A DNA stretch of 33,911 bases, from assembly GCA_938015455.1 (NCBI GenBank), contig CALLPL010000031.1, positions 1-33,911 on the forward strand, written 5' to 3'. The translations under genes and the position numbers were made by a program. The DNA is from an uncultured Candidatus Altimarinota bacterium (lineage in GTDB: Bacteria > Patescibacteriota > Gracilibacteria > BD1-5 > UBA6164). This document shows positions 9,509 through 19,497 of this stretch, in pieces (position 1 is the stretch's first letter; each line of letters starts with the position of its first letter). The notes under the pieces are model-generated. The model did no database searches. It was not told the DNA's origin and saw only the letters and a list, made by a program, of their open reading frames with translations.

Positions 9509-11092
9509 CTATAACTCAGGTCTTCCAAGTGCATGTACAATATGAGTTGCTGTGACACCGGAAAGATCTTCTATAGAAACTTGTTTTACACAATGTTTCC
9601 TAAGTAACTCAGTAGTAAGTTCTGCAAGCTCATCAAAAGTAGCTGCTACAGTTCATAAATCATCATGATTTCTGTATCCTTGTTTATCGAGTGAACATGA
9701 CTCAACTATTCTTCAGAGTTCTGCTCAAGACCTCCAAAAGTCATCATACGACTCGTAAGCACCTATTCCAATAAACATTTCATCTAATAAAAATGCTGTC
9801 TTTTTTGGATCTACTATCAGTTCTCGCTTTTTATCTTGTTCTCATTCCTCCCTTCGTTCATACACCTCCTCTCCGTTTCCATATTTTTCTTCCAGCTCTT
9901 CAAGTGAAGATACATATCTCGCATATAGTGACTCTCGTGTTACTAAAATTAACTCATCTATGATTTTCTTTGGGAGTACAGCATTTTCTGAAAAACAGAT
10001 TTCTGTACCCTCTTTCATAGATTTTCTGATGATAGCTTTATATGCTCTATTATTATTATGAAATTCCTTTTTAATAATATCGTAAAGTTCTGTACTTTCT
10101 TGATGCAGAGAACTATCTGGGGAAGTATCTCCTGATTCAGAGTATTTCTCACTCAATTTAGAAAAAGAATCATACTCATTTTGCGCTTTAAGATATTTCT
10201 CGCTCATTCGAGTGATAAGTTCATCTTTCTCTACTCACTTTCATAAAAATCTTTTTCCCAATTTTGTCTCCAAGACAAGTGGTTTTTGGAGCCTCAAACT
10301 ATCTCCATCTACACTGTCACCTATCTTTCCATCTTTCGTATGTTCTGTTTTTCCATCGGTTACTATTACATCAGCTGGAGAAAAGAACTCTTGCAGAGCC
10401 CTACCAACTGCTAGAGTTTGCTCCCTCATATGAGCTGCTGCTTGCTGAATCCTATCTTGATGTGCCTTAATTTCACTCGCCGATAAAAAACCGTCTATTC
10501 TCGATCATAATGTTTTCTTTATATTTACATAATCAAGTGGTTCTCATGTCCTTGGATGTAAAAACTTAAACTTTCACTCATCTGTTACTATCGGTATTCC
10601 ATCTTCATCACACTCCATAAGAGGGTCTGAAATAATTTCATCATTAGCTAGAATTATGTCATTTTTATAAAAAAGTTCTATTTCTGGTTTATCCAATATT
10701 GCTCCTTCTGGTAAAGCCTCTTCTCAGTTCTCATGTTTATCACGCTTATGATATGATCATGTTGATATAAAACGAAATACACACTCTACTGGGTTCATAT
10801 CACTCTCTTTTACAAGGATTTCAGTATCTGATATCTTTTGTACAAAATGTGTCGGGATTCCCCGTGACTCTAAGTACTGAAATATATTTGAGCTAGTTGT
10901 TGTTGCAGCTCTCCCTTTTCATTCCACCTCATCCATTTTTCATCCATCCTGAGACCCAACAAAATCTGAGTTCTCCATCACTGCAAGTCCTTCGTCTCCT
11001 TGGAGTAAAGAAATTCCTTTCGTCTTTCACCTGCGAGCCGGTACTCTTTCGGTATCTTGAATATCAGAAATAGTATATTTATGTGTTAGCAT
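9509..11092 (-). CDS. purC: SAICAR synthetase with long C-terminal extension
   Basis: PurC joins aspartate to CAIR in de novo purine synthesis. Family landmarks are present: RGKTKGIS (the lysine-rich nucleotide-binding start), GKGRAATTTSSNIFQYLESR, IPTHFVQ, MNPVECVFRFISTGSYHKR (the PLECVVR...GS motif), ELFYKND, and VIVTDGKTEHTKDGKIG followed by DSLRLQ. The last part corresponds to the DxKxEFG and DExxPDS motifs but is altered (DGDS for PDS). The core ends near residue 310. The protein is 527 residues, against about 240-300 for usual PurC, so about 215 residues of unknown, charged, mostly helical sequence are added. No other purine genes are in the window. Under the standard code this gene splits into many pieces. 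Its start lies 5 bases from a perfect hairpin. Confidence 0.85.
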
Positions 11093-11097
11093 ATACG

Positions 11098-11129
11098 AAT
11101 ATAGAAGAATAAAATTATTCTTCTATATT
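11098..11129 (-). promoter_or_regulatory. Perfect hairpin just before the purC start
   Basis: A 15-base perfect inverted repeat (left arm starts AATATAGAAGAAT) with a 2-base spacer lies between proS and purC, ending 5 bases before the purC ATG. It has no T-run after it in the minus direction, so it is not a standard terminator. It could mask the purC ribosome binding region, mark an RNA processing site, or be a weak proS terminator. Confidence 0.5.
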
Positions 11130-11154
11130 GTTAATAAATTGCTAATTGTCAATA

Positions 11155-12840
11155 CTATATTTTCACTATCTTTGATTCCTCTCCTCTTTCAAGTAATTCA
11201 TACCCTCCTTGCTCAAGAGTCTTCGGTGAAATTACGATCCTATTTGAGATACCCCAGAGTTCACAGTCTCAGGCCTTTTGACCAAAACCGAGCTTTCGTC
11301 CCATACGATCATCGAGGATTACTGTTTTTCCAGTAGCTTCAAGCTGCTCTCATAGCTCTATCGCTTTCTCAAGGTTTTCTTCTCCAATGACGATGATATA
11401 ATGAGTTGCCGGAGCGATATGCTCTGGCCAAGTGATACCCTTTTCCGTCATAAAGTACTCTGCCATCACTCCCATGAGACGAGATACTCCAATCCCATAA
11501 CATCACATCTCTACCTGGTCCTGCATCTTGTTATTTTCATCGAGATATGTAAGTCCAAATGGTCTTGAATATTTTGTTCAAAGGTGAAATATATTTCCTA
11601 CCTCTGAAGCTCTCTTAAAAGTAAGCTTTTCTCAAGGGATATTCAGAGAAGTGAATCATTCTTTTGGTTCATTAAAGTCTCAAAACTCTGTAATATCTAA
11701 ATCTGAAAGATTCATATTTTTTGTAGATTTCGCAATAGCATTTGCTCCTCCAAAGAAATTCTTTACGGTTTTGAGCGACTCATCTCCATAAAACTCAACA
11801 TCGAGCTGCGCATCTGTGAGTGGAGAAATAAATCATCTTACTGTTCCTATTTTCTCTAAGTCAGCTTCATTAGCAAGAGTGATTTCTTCGTTGTGTTTTT
11901 GGCGAATAAATTTTCAAAACTTTATATCGTTAACGCTCAGATCTCCTCTGAGGGAAACTCCAACGTATTTTCCAGAATCCCCGAGTTTATATATTACTGT
12001 TTTGAGCATTTGCCATGCTGGAGCCTCAAAGTATTTGGTCATCTTGTCCATATTTACTATATCGTCTACTGTATCGATATATTCAACCTCCCTCTCTGCT
12101 TCAGAGCTATTTTTATTATCAGGAACTCATGCAGCGAGTTCGAGATTATAACAGTATCATGAAGAGTCTTGCACTATGATATCCTCTCCTACCTCAAGAA
12201 ATGTTTGAAACTCATGAGAGTTTTTATCAGAGATTGCTCCTCCATCAGCGTCAGCCATCACTGTATCATCTCATATACCAAGTCTCGTAAATGCCTTCAT
12301 ATATGCCTCTTGCGCTCAAAGATAAAAGCTATCAAAATCAGCTATGTCTCTATGAAATGAGTACGCATCTTTCATGATGAATTCTCGGCCTCTGAGGAGT
12401 CCTGATTTTGCACGTTTTTCGTTACGAAACTTCTTTTGTATGTGATACACGCAGCATGGGAGATCTTTATACGACTGAATAAATTCCCCCATAATCGGGG
12501 TGACGTTTTCTTCATTGGTTGGGGCTATTCTATACTCCGTATCTCCCCAGCCTGGAACTTTGAAATATTCAGGAATATCCCATCTCCCGGTTGTTTCCCA
12601 ATACTCTCTTGGTGTGAGAATCGTCATAAGCATTTCGTGATATCCAGCATTATCCATTTCTTCACGGATAACTTGCTCGATATTTCGAAGTACTCTATAT
12701 CAAATCGGAAGAAATTCATAGGCTCAGGCCATTGCTTGGCGAATATACCCTCATTGAAGCAGTAAGCTCGTGGATCTATTGTCACTCACCTTTGGTGAAG
12801 TCTTCAGGGTATGTATTGGAAATTTTGAAAGTTGTAGCAT
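11155..12840 (-). CDS. proS: Prolyl-tRNA synthetase, bacterial type with editing domain
   Basis: ProS charges tRNA-Pro. The 561-residue length and layout match the bacterial form. Class II motif 1/2 elements are near the start (GGYIRQAMAGAYEFLPIG; RIAPTNEENVTP; FRNEKRAKSGLLRGREFIMKDAYSFH). The INS editing insertion follows at about 220-390 (SHEFQTFLEVGED; VIYKLGDSGKYVGVSLRGD). Motif 3 is MGCYGIGVSRLMGV, and the C-terminal anticodon-binding domain contains VILDDRMGRKLGFGQKAGDCELWG. Editing of mischarged Ala is expected from the INS domain, and a separate YbaK-type editing protein is encoded at 28431-28904. The start ATG at 12840 gives the usual short N-terminus. Several invariant glycines (for example in LQGGYIRQAMAG) use UGA. 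Confidence 0.96.
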
Positions 12841-12865
12841 GTTTTACTATTTTAAGAATTAAGAC

Positions 12866-12901
12866 AAAAAAATCCCTCCTCATATTGTAGGAGAGATTTT
12901 T
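12866..12901 (-). terminator. Terminator between the exported-protein operon and proS
   Basis: A 9-pair stem with one mismatch (ATCCCTCCT with AGGAGAGAT), loop CATATTGT, is flanked by A7 on the left and T5 on the right. In the minus direction it ends in a T-run and would stop transcription coming from the three-gene exported-protein unit before proS. The 12902-13016 stretch between it and the upstream stop codon shows no gene, only a small CATAAGCTTATG palindrome. Confidence 0.75.
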
Positions 12902-13016
12902 ATTTTTATATTCAAATAAACTGCCCTACTTATTGAGAAGGGTTTAGGGGTTGCAGGTGCAAGTTCATTTGTTTATTCATAAGCTTATGATATTTTAAAA
13001 GCTACACTTGTCAAAA

Positions 13017-14453
13017 TTAGTTAAAAAATGGTGGAGGGCTTTGTTGAATACTTGGATCATATTCGATGATAACTGGATATTTTCTATAGCCTGGTTTTTG
13101 AGTTTCTGTATTCGTATTTGAACTGTCTCACATTTGCGACTCTACTCAGCTAAACTGAGGAATTTTATCTCCAACAGGATCCCCGCTAGCATCTACTGGC
13201 TGAACAAGAATATATTTTCTCAGGAAATTAAGGTCATACTGCATAGCTTCGTTTTGTGTTGTACAGTCGGAGCTTGCTACATAATATGGGCATTCCGCTG
13301 GAGTGTTTTGAGAGCTCCCAATAGTGTTTTCACTAAACACTGACCCAAAGATATAAAGTTGATTCGCGAGACTACTAGCAGAAGTAGATCCATCTAGCTC
13401 ATTAGTACCATTATAACTCATAAGAGATCTATCAGCGTACATTACAGCATGTATATCCGTTACTGTAGGATCTATATAGATATTCCCACCTACACCGTCT
13501 TTTTGGAGCGCTATAATTCATAGTATTCCATCATTATCTGCATTAGTTATATTTCCTGTTATGTAAATATTAGCTCCCTCTACCACAAGAGTTTTGTTTC
13601 ACTCTATATTGCTTTGTCACCCAAGACGAATCTCGGTGTCACGAAAATAGAGCCCCTTATCATTTAATATCTTTGTTCCGGGAGAAGTATTAGGCCAGCT
13701 TGACTCTCACAAATGATTAGATGGGATCGTATAGGGATCAGGCAGAAGTGATACCTGGAGATTAGATATCACTGGGTATACCTTTTGATGAATATCTTTT
13801 CTAAATGTAGATTTTGTCAGCTCTCCTAAAACCCGGAGATCTCCATCAAATTGATCTAAGAGTTCTGTATTCTTTTCTGATGCTACAACACCCTCTACCT
13901 TTATATATTTTCATTCAGCATCATGGTCTATACTGAAATCTACACTTGAATCAAGCAGAATTCCACTGAGGCTCTGAAAACCTATATATGAACTATAGGC
14001 ATATCATCATATATATGTATTCAAGGTGTTATCTGTAGCATCGTTTGGAATACATATATAACTACTATGACTAAAATCCATATGCCCAAAGTTTGGGCTA
14101 TAAGAAAATCACTCTAATTTTTTGTCAGTATGACTCGGTGGACAGCTTCAACTTGCTTCATCTATAATCTTTAGTCTATTACTAATTCATGAATTAATTT
14201 CAAAAATACCAAATGCTGGATCATAGTAATGCCCCGAAAAATAGTCTCCTATAATATCAGCATTTCCATCCAGATTGATAAATTTTAGATCCCCATCCCC
14301 AATAGTCATCGCTCGGTTTCCATAAGTCCCCTCAGTATCTGATGTCTGTAATCCAGCAATATTCTGGATTATAGTATCTGCTGCGTAGGCTCATCAAAGC
14401 ATTAAAGCAGTTAATGCAACTCAAGTAATAAAAATATTTCTCATAGAAACCAT
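13017..14453 (-). CDS. Exported protein of unknown function, last gene of surface operon
   Basis: This 478-residue protein starts with a signal peptide (MRNIFITGVALTALMLGGAYAADT) and should be exported. The body is rich in Ser, Asn, Gly and Asp and in short beta-strand patterns. A central segment (GNKTLVVEGANIYITGNI, then GGNIYIDPTVTDIHAVMYAD) looks like a beta-helix or polymer-forming surface domain; no enzyme motif is seen. The C-terminus is Pro/Ser-rich (PSIQQSPPPFFN). Two ATGs are possible (14453 and 14444). It follows the propeller protein by 12 bases, in a tight three-gene unit with the fibre protein. A structural role at the cell surface is inferred from export and company. The family is not recognised. 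Many glycines, including two adjacent ones in the signal peptide, are UGA. Confidence 0.7.
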
Positions 14454-14465
14454 ATTAAGTAATAA

Positions 14466-15890
14466 CTAATTACAAGCATTGAGATCGTATACTAAATGTC
14501 CATTAATCAGTATCCCTTGATCTGCAAATAACTTTGATCTTCACTCATCAGACCAATATCAGAAAGAATAATGAAATTCCCCTGAAGCATGGGCACTTTC
14601 AGGTGGTGTAAGAAAATCATCTATAGTTACTACTTGGTCATAGACTCAATTGGAATTAGTATCGTAATTTAGTATGATTGGTCATATACTACTAAACGAA
14701 TCACGATGATAATAATAATCTCAATGTGGACGGAGAGTCGTATAGTATGCTGGTGTTATCTCCGATATTTCTGTCCATACTCAGGATTGTAACTCAAATA
14801 TCTTAAATAAAGTCGTAAGTACATATGATGCGTCATACCCTACTAATGAAATCGCTATACGGTTACCATCAAAGTTTGGCATCAATGCATTTAGATTATT
14901 AATACTAAGATCTAAGGTTTGTTCAAGTCCCCAATTAGTTCATGAGCGAGTAAAGGAATGTGTCGCTTTAGGAATATAAAAATTTGAAAATCCAGTATTA
15001 GGTTGATATCCTACAACTAGCCTATCTCCGTATAACTGGGGACGACCTCAGAAGAATCCAGAATCTGAACGTGTGTCTGGATTATTGATTTGATACTCCT
15101 CAACCCAACTTGAACCATTAAACTTATACATCTGGACCATTCACTTTCATCCTACTCATCATCGAGGAATCGACGCAGCTAGATAGTCTCCATCTGCTGA
15201 AAATGCAAAACCAAAATCCCTTGCAAAATATGAAGAATCCGAACTAATATTACTCGTCCCTGGTGATTTACTACTAATAATCTTTTGTTGCTGTGTCCAA
15301 CTAGATCACGATTTAGTATATACATATATAGCTCATCCATTAGTTCCATAAGTATTGTCGTCACCTGGAGCTCATATAAACAATGTATTTCATTCTAAGA
15401 AAACACGGGCTCAAAATCCATCACTAAGTCTTCATGGGAATGTAATCACTTGTTCAGTAAGCCAGTTATCTCAACTCTTTATAAATATATGCACTTTCTT
15501 TAATTGACTATCACCGAGAGCAATTCTATCTCCATCTACACTAATATCTGTATAAACTCAAGGTGGATTTCACACTGGTAATATAGAGGCTTCTAAATTA
15601 GATAAATCCTTAACGCACGAACAATCAGTTAAATCTAATCAACTTGGTATATTTGTATTATCATGAACAGATTCCCACTCCTGCTCAGTTTTAGTACCTA
15701 TAAAGTATTCCTCTCCATCGTTCGCAGAAACTTGCTTACATATAGTATGAGCGTCTATTTCTGTTTTAAATGCCCCCACTCTAAAACCACCTAGAATACT
15801 ACCAATGCTTACTGCACCCACAGGAATAAATATACATGTAGCAAAGAGTATGGCAATGATATTGTTTCTGGATATTCCGAACTTATTCAT
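14466..15890 (-). CDS. Membrane-anchored FG-GAP-type beta-propeller protein
   Basis: This 474-residue protein has one N-terminal hydrophobic segment (NNIIAILFATCIFIPVGAVSIG), which is either a signal anchor or an uncleaved signal peptide. The body has repeats of the type DGDRIALG, then KVHIFIKSG, then FGARVFLEGNTLFIGAPGDDN, then GAIYVYTKSGSSWTQ, and further copies (FAFSADGDYLAAS...MVQMYKFNGSSWVEE; YGDRLVVGYQ...HSFTRSGTNWGLEQ). These match FG-GAP-like propeller blades found in extracellular adhesion proteins. The N-terminal 80 residues have several cysteines (TICKQV, DCSCV). It sits between the S74 fibre gene (4 bases upstream) and the third exported gene (12 bases downstream). Binding of a surface ligand is a reasonable inference; the ligand is unknown. 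Confidence 0.78.
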
Positions 15891-15894
15891 CCTG

Positions 15895-18795
15895 TTATCT
15901 AAGTGTATTAATTTGTTTTTGTAATTGTTCTATTTGTACCTGTTGCTCTTTAATAGCTTCTACAAGAGGAGCGATAATACTTGCATAATCAACTGCCTTG
16001 AGCTTTGTTTTAGGATCAGTATATATGAGCTGAGGTAACACCCCCTCTACCTCTTGAGCTATAAATCAAATATCTGTTTTACCACTATCTTTCCATGTAA
16101 AGTCTACTCATCTCAATTTCAGGATAGTATCTAAGCCATAAGTAGTTTTTACATCCTTCTTAAGAGATATATCTGAATTATAGATAAATGAATTTGCTCT
16201 TATAGAGCCTGAGACAAGAGCATTTCATTGTACTTGTAGCTTTTCAGTTGGAGCTGCTACTCATATACCAACATTTTTAGTGTTTTGATATATCACATTT
16301 GGCGTTTCTACCCAATCTGTATCAGCTCATCCACCACCAGAACTTCAACCCCCTCATCCAGTCGCACAGTATGCAATAGCAACAGCCTCTGTACCAGAAC
16401 TATCATCAATTGTAGTTCTACACGAATTAGTACCTATAGGTAATGTTCATACAATTCAACAACTTTCTTCATCACAAGTATCTTGAAGATTCTCTTCTCG
16501 AGAACCACTACATCATACGCGTATTGTGTTAGTTGGACAAGTTGCGGTTGCCGTTGATCATCATACTCCTTTTACAGTAGTAACATTTAAGTTTCACCCT
16601 CCACCTGAACTACTTGAACTTCATGATCCAACATTATCTGTTCCACAAACAAACTCTGTTCCATTATGTTTAAGGATCTGTCAGTTCGTACATGTTGGGA
16701 GTGTTGGAGTACCTGAGCCTCATCATGATATTGGTCGACATTCTATACCTATTCGTTGTTCATTTCCTGGATCTCCTGCATCAACAACTCTTGGGGTCAT
16801 ACTTCCTGAATTTGAAACCCAATTAGAACAAGAACCCGCTACACCATTAGTAGGAGGTCACCCACGTGAACCTCAGCTTGTATCAATACAGACTCTACAT
16901 TCCATATTTGCTCAACCACCTGAACTTGCTCATCCACCTGTTGATTCATTAGCACAAATAAATCTTGTTCCATTATGTTTGAGGATCTGTCAGTTCGTAC
17001 ACGTTGGAAAAGTATCTCCTGGAGATATACCTGCTATGAGATTATCTACATATCTCTTCGTAGTAACATGCGTATTTGAAGTAGGATCTGCTGAAATAAT
17101 ATTCCCGGTTGTCCGAATAGTCTGTCATCCAAAGTTGGTGTTAATCTTCGTTCCTGTTATCTTGGTTGTCTCAGATATATCAGCATTTACTAGAGTTCCA
17201 TTTACTATATTTACGCTCTCTACAATATTATTCTTAAGAGTTATATTATTCCATGTCCCTGTTATATCTCCTGCTATCTGTACCTTACCTGGACTTGTTG
17301 TTGTAGCATCAGGGATAACAGCAAGTGACCCTATATTCGTCCACGATGAACCATTACAGAGGTATATAATATTGTCACTCTCGTTATAAGTAGACCATCA
17401 TTCTCTAGTACTATTACATGCTCCATAAGTAGCAGTTGGACTAGATCCAGATGGTACTGGGGCTTTCCATGAAATTCATGAGCTTACTAAGTTATCTACA
17501 TAGCTCTTAGTTGTGAGATGGGCAGCCTGGGTTGGATTATCTGAAATAATATTTCCAGCAACATGAAGTGGAGCTAGTGGATTCGTTGTTCCAATACCTA
17601 CATTTCCTCCTCCAATATATAGTCTATCTGCATTATCCATTACAAAGTTTACTCGATTTCATCCATTACCTGAACCAAGATAAAAACCTCTCTGACCTGC
17701 CGTGTTTCTTCATTCAAAGTACCCATAGTTTGCTTGTTGTGCTGTATGAGATCCATTTGTTGCAGAAATAGCACGGATACCATCTACTTGTACTCATCCA
17801 TCAAACCTTACCGTTCCTGTTGTGTGTAACTGCTGAAGTGGCGTCGTAGTCCCTATTCAAACTCTTCTTGTTACATATACAGCATCTCTTACATCTGTAC
17901 CATCAACGAATTTTCCAGGAAGATTTGAGGTAGCTGTCGTAATCTGTCCATCTACATAGCTCTTTGTTGTAACATGACTATCTGCTGTAGGATTGTCCGA
18001 AATAATATTCCCATCCACATGGAGTTTTGCTCCAGGATTGTTTACTCCTATACCTACATCTCCTCATGATATATTTAATCTTGTAGCTGCATCTATATGA
18101 AGATTAATCCTATCTCATCCATCTCAGAAACCAAAGTATCATCCTCTAGTACCTGAACTATTTCGAGCCTCAAAGTATCCGTATCTATTAGTTACAGTCG
18201 ATTGAGCTCTATGGGAATAGTTTGTAGAAGAAATTGCTGGAACTCCATCTACTTGTACTCATCCATCAAATCTTGCCGTACCTGTTGTATGTAACTGCTG
18301 CGCTGGTGAAGAGGTCCCAATACCTACTCTTCCTCCTGATCTATATATATTTGCTCCACTTTCTGTCCAGAGGTTTCCTCCAGAAAAAATTGCTCCATTC
18401 TGATATATATCTCCATTGAAATTAATATCTCCGGCTACATCTAATTTTCTTGTAGGATTTGGATTCCCTATTCAGATATTTCCTCACTTATCCCATATAG
18501 TTCATTCCTGAAATGATACTCCATCCCATTTAGGAACATTATCTACAATTCAGGCAATAGTATGAAATGCATTCACAAATTCACTCTTTATCTTTCCTGT
18601 GTTCGAATCTGCATCCGTAAAAAGTCATGAAAGTATTTCTCATACAAATCACTTTTGATCGTATCAGCTTGGAGCTGCAGGAGTACCAGCAGGAATATTT
18701 CATTGAATATCTTTTATGTTTTCCTTAACTGTAGCTGCGTAAACACCAGAACTCAGTAGTAAAACTCATAATAAGATGAAGGATATCTTTCTCAT
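15895..18795 (-). CDS. Repetitive fibre-like surface protein with C-terminal S74 intramolecular chaperone domain
   Basis: This 966-residue exported protein has a signal peptide (MRKISFILLGVLLLSSGVYAA). Repeated modules of fibre type follow, with VGIGTxxPxxxLHxxG and NIISDNPTxxxHVTTKSYVD motifs. A Gly/Ser-rich zone with paired CTNGQILKHNGTxFxC segments comes next. The C-terminal domain, about residues 866-966, is of the Peptidase S74/endosialidase chaperone type: NSDISLKKDVKTTYGLDTIL, then LRGVDFTWK, GFIAQEVEGVLPQLI and VDYASIIAPLVEAI, ending in a trimeric-coil-like helix. Ser874 in the SD motif is the expected self-cleavage residue. In known proteins this domain folds a trimeric fibre and then cuts itself off. 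No phage genes are nearby. It is first in a three-gene unit. Well over 30 glycines are UGA. Confidence 0.88.
16661..17007 (-). repeat. Pair of near-identical 38-base direct repeats in the fibre gene
   Basis: Bases 16661-16698 and 16970-17007 match at 36 of 38 positions. They encode the paired TCTNGQILKHNG segments. The spacing of 309 bases is a multiple of three, so recombination between them would keep the frame. Confidence 0.85.
17781..18270 (-). repeat. Two tandem 155-residue modules inside the fibre gene
   Basis: The segment CATCTACTTGTACTCATCCA and its surroundings occur at 17781 and again at 18246, a period of 465 bases (155 codons). The encoded modules share RFDGWVQVDG, a GxGxGGxRxN stretch, VGIG and HVxGNIISDNPT. 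In-frame spacing suggests growth by duplication and possible length variation by recombination. Confidence 0.75.
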
Positions 18796-18875
18796 AAAAA
18801 CTGTATTAAATAATAGCTATATTTATAGAGTAACAAAAATAGTCGTTTATGGCAATAAATACAGCTTTACAATAC

Positions 18876-18908
18876 AAAAAAAAAGACTCTCAATTAAGAG
18901 AGCCTTTT
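18876..18908 (-). terminator. Terminator after the acidic lipoprotein gene
   Basis: A hairpin of 11 pairs with one mismatch (AAAAGACTCTC with GAGAGCCTTTT, loop AATTAA) lies 26 bases beyond the lipoprotein stop codon. In the minus direction it is followed by a T-run (the complement of A9). The space from here to the fibre gene start (18795) probably holds the fibre operon promoter; an AT-rich TTGTTA/TATTAT-like pair is present but the spacing is poor. Confidence 0.75.
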
Positions 18909-18933
18909 AAAATAGAGAAATTATCCTTTTGGA

Positions 18934-19302
18934 TTATACCTCTTCATCTTCTGGAAGGTCGTCTTCCATTGCTGGATCAACTTCATCAGCTTCTTCTTCC
19001 ATTTTTTCTTCCATGGCTTCATCAGCTTCTTCTTGCTCTTCTTGCATAGCTTCTTCTAATTCTTCTTGTACAGCTTCAATATTACTATCGTCTGAAACAA
19101 GATCTTCTGCTTCATCAGCAATCTCTTCAGCGAGATCACCCGCTTCATCTGCAACTTCTTCAACGATATCACCTGCTGTATCAACTACTGCACCACCAGC
19201 ATCAACTGCTGTATCAACTACACTATTTGCAGCGTCCTTTACTCCACATGAAGCAAGTCCAGTAAGAGCTATAATAAGACATAATCCTAGTATTTTTTTC
19301 AT
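18934..19302 (-). CDS. Highly acidic lipoprotein
   Basis: This 122-residue protein has a clear lipoprotein signal: a Lys-Lys start, a hydrophobic core (ILGLCLIIALTGLA) and the lipobox LASC at residues 16-19. The mature chain begins with an Ala/Val/Asp-rich amphipathic part (repeats of VVDTA and EEVADEAGDLAEEIADEA) and then becomes almost wholly Glu, Asp, Ala and Met. It should form a long, strongly negative helix or coiled coil outside the membrane. No function is recognised. Unlike almost all its neighbours it has no UGA codon. It is transcribed away from the FecR-like gene, with 195 bases between the two starts, and is followed by its own terminator. Confidence 0.8.
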   Translation of the reverse strand: MKKILGLCLIIALTGLASCGVKDAANSVVDTAVDAGGAVVDTAGDIVEEVADEAGDLAEEIADEAEDLVSDDSNIEAVQEELEEAMQEEQEEADEAMEEKMEEEADEVDPAMEDDLPEDEEV

Positions 19303-19446
19303 AAATTATTGTAACAAAATAAACTAGCGAGAGGGATTATAAGAGAAAAGCAAGGAATTCCAAAAAGAGGTATATTTACTATTTACTTAAATATTTTATA
19401 ATTAATTAATAAGGCTTTCAAGGGCTTTTGTTTGTATTTTTAGGAT

Positions 19447-19475
19447 TTTTGGATATAAATAAAAGCATATATTAT
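19447..19475 (+). promoter_or_regulatory. Possible promoter of the FecR-like gene
   Basis: TTTTGG (19447-19452) and TATTAT (19470-19475) are 17 bases apart and would give a transcript starting about 16 bases before the ATG at 19498. The region is very AT-rich, so chance matches are common. The rest of 19303-19446 shows no gene. Confidence 0.3.
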
Positions 19476-19497
19476 ATCTGTTACTTAATCTACAATT

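Noticed and set aside
16526-17389. A long open frame (287 codons) on the + strand opposite the fibre gene.
   Set aside because: It is the mirror of the S74 fibre gene, whose repetitive Gly/Thr-rich codons leave the opposite strand free of stops. The minus-strand frame has clear family motifs over its whole length and the + frame has none.
16661-18270. Repeats in the fibre gene as a CRISPR array.
   Set aside because: The repeats are few, unevenly spaced, multiples of three apart, imperfect and lie inside a coding frame; no cas genes are present.
15895-18795. Prophage remnant, because of the S74 domain.
   Set aside because: The neighbours are housekeeping genes, all three proteins have signal or anchor sequences, and no capsid, tail, integrase or lysis gene is seen.
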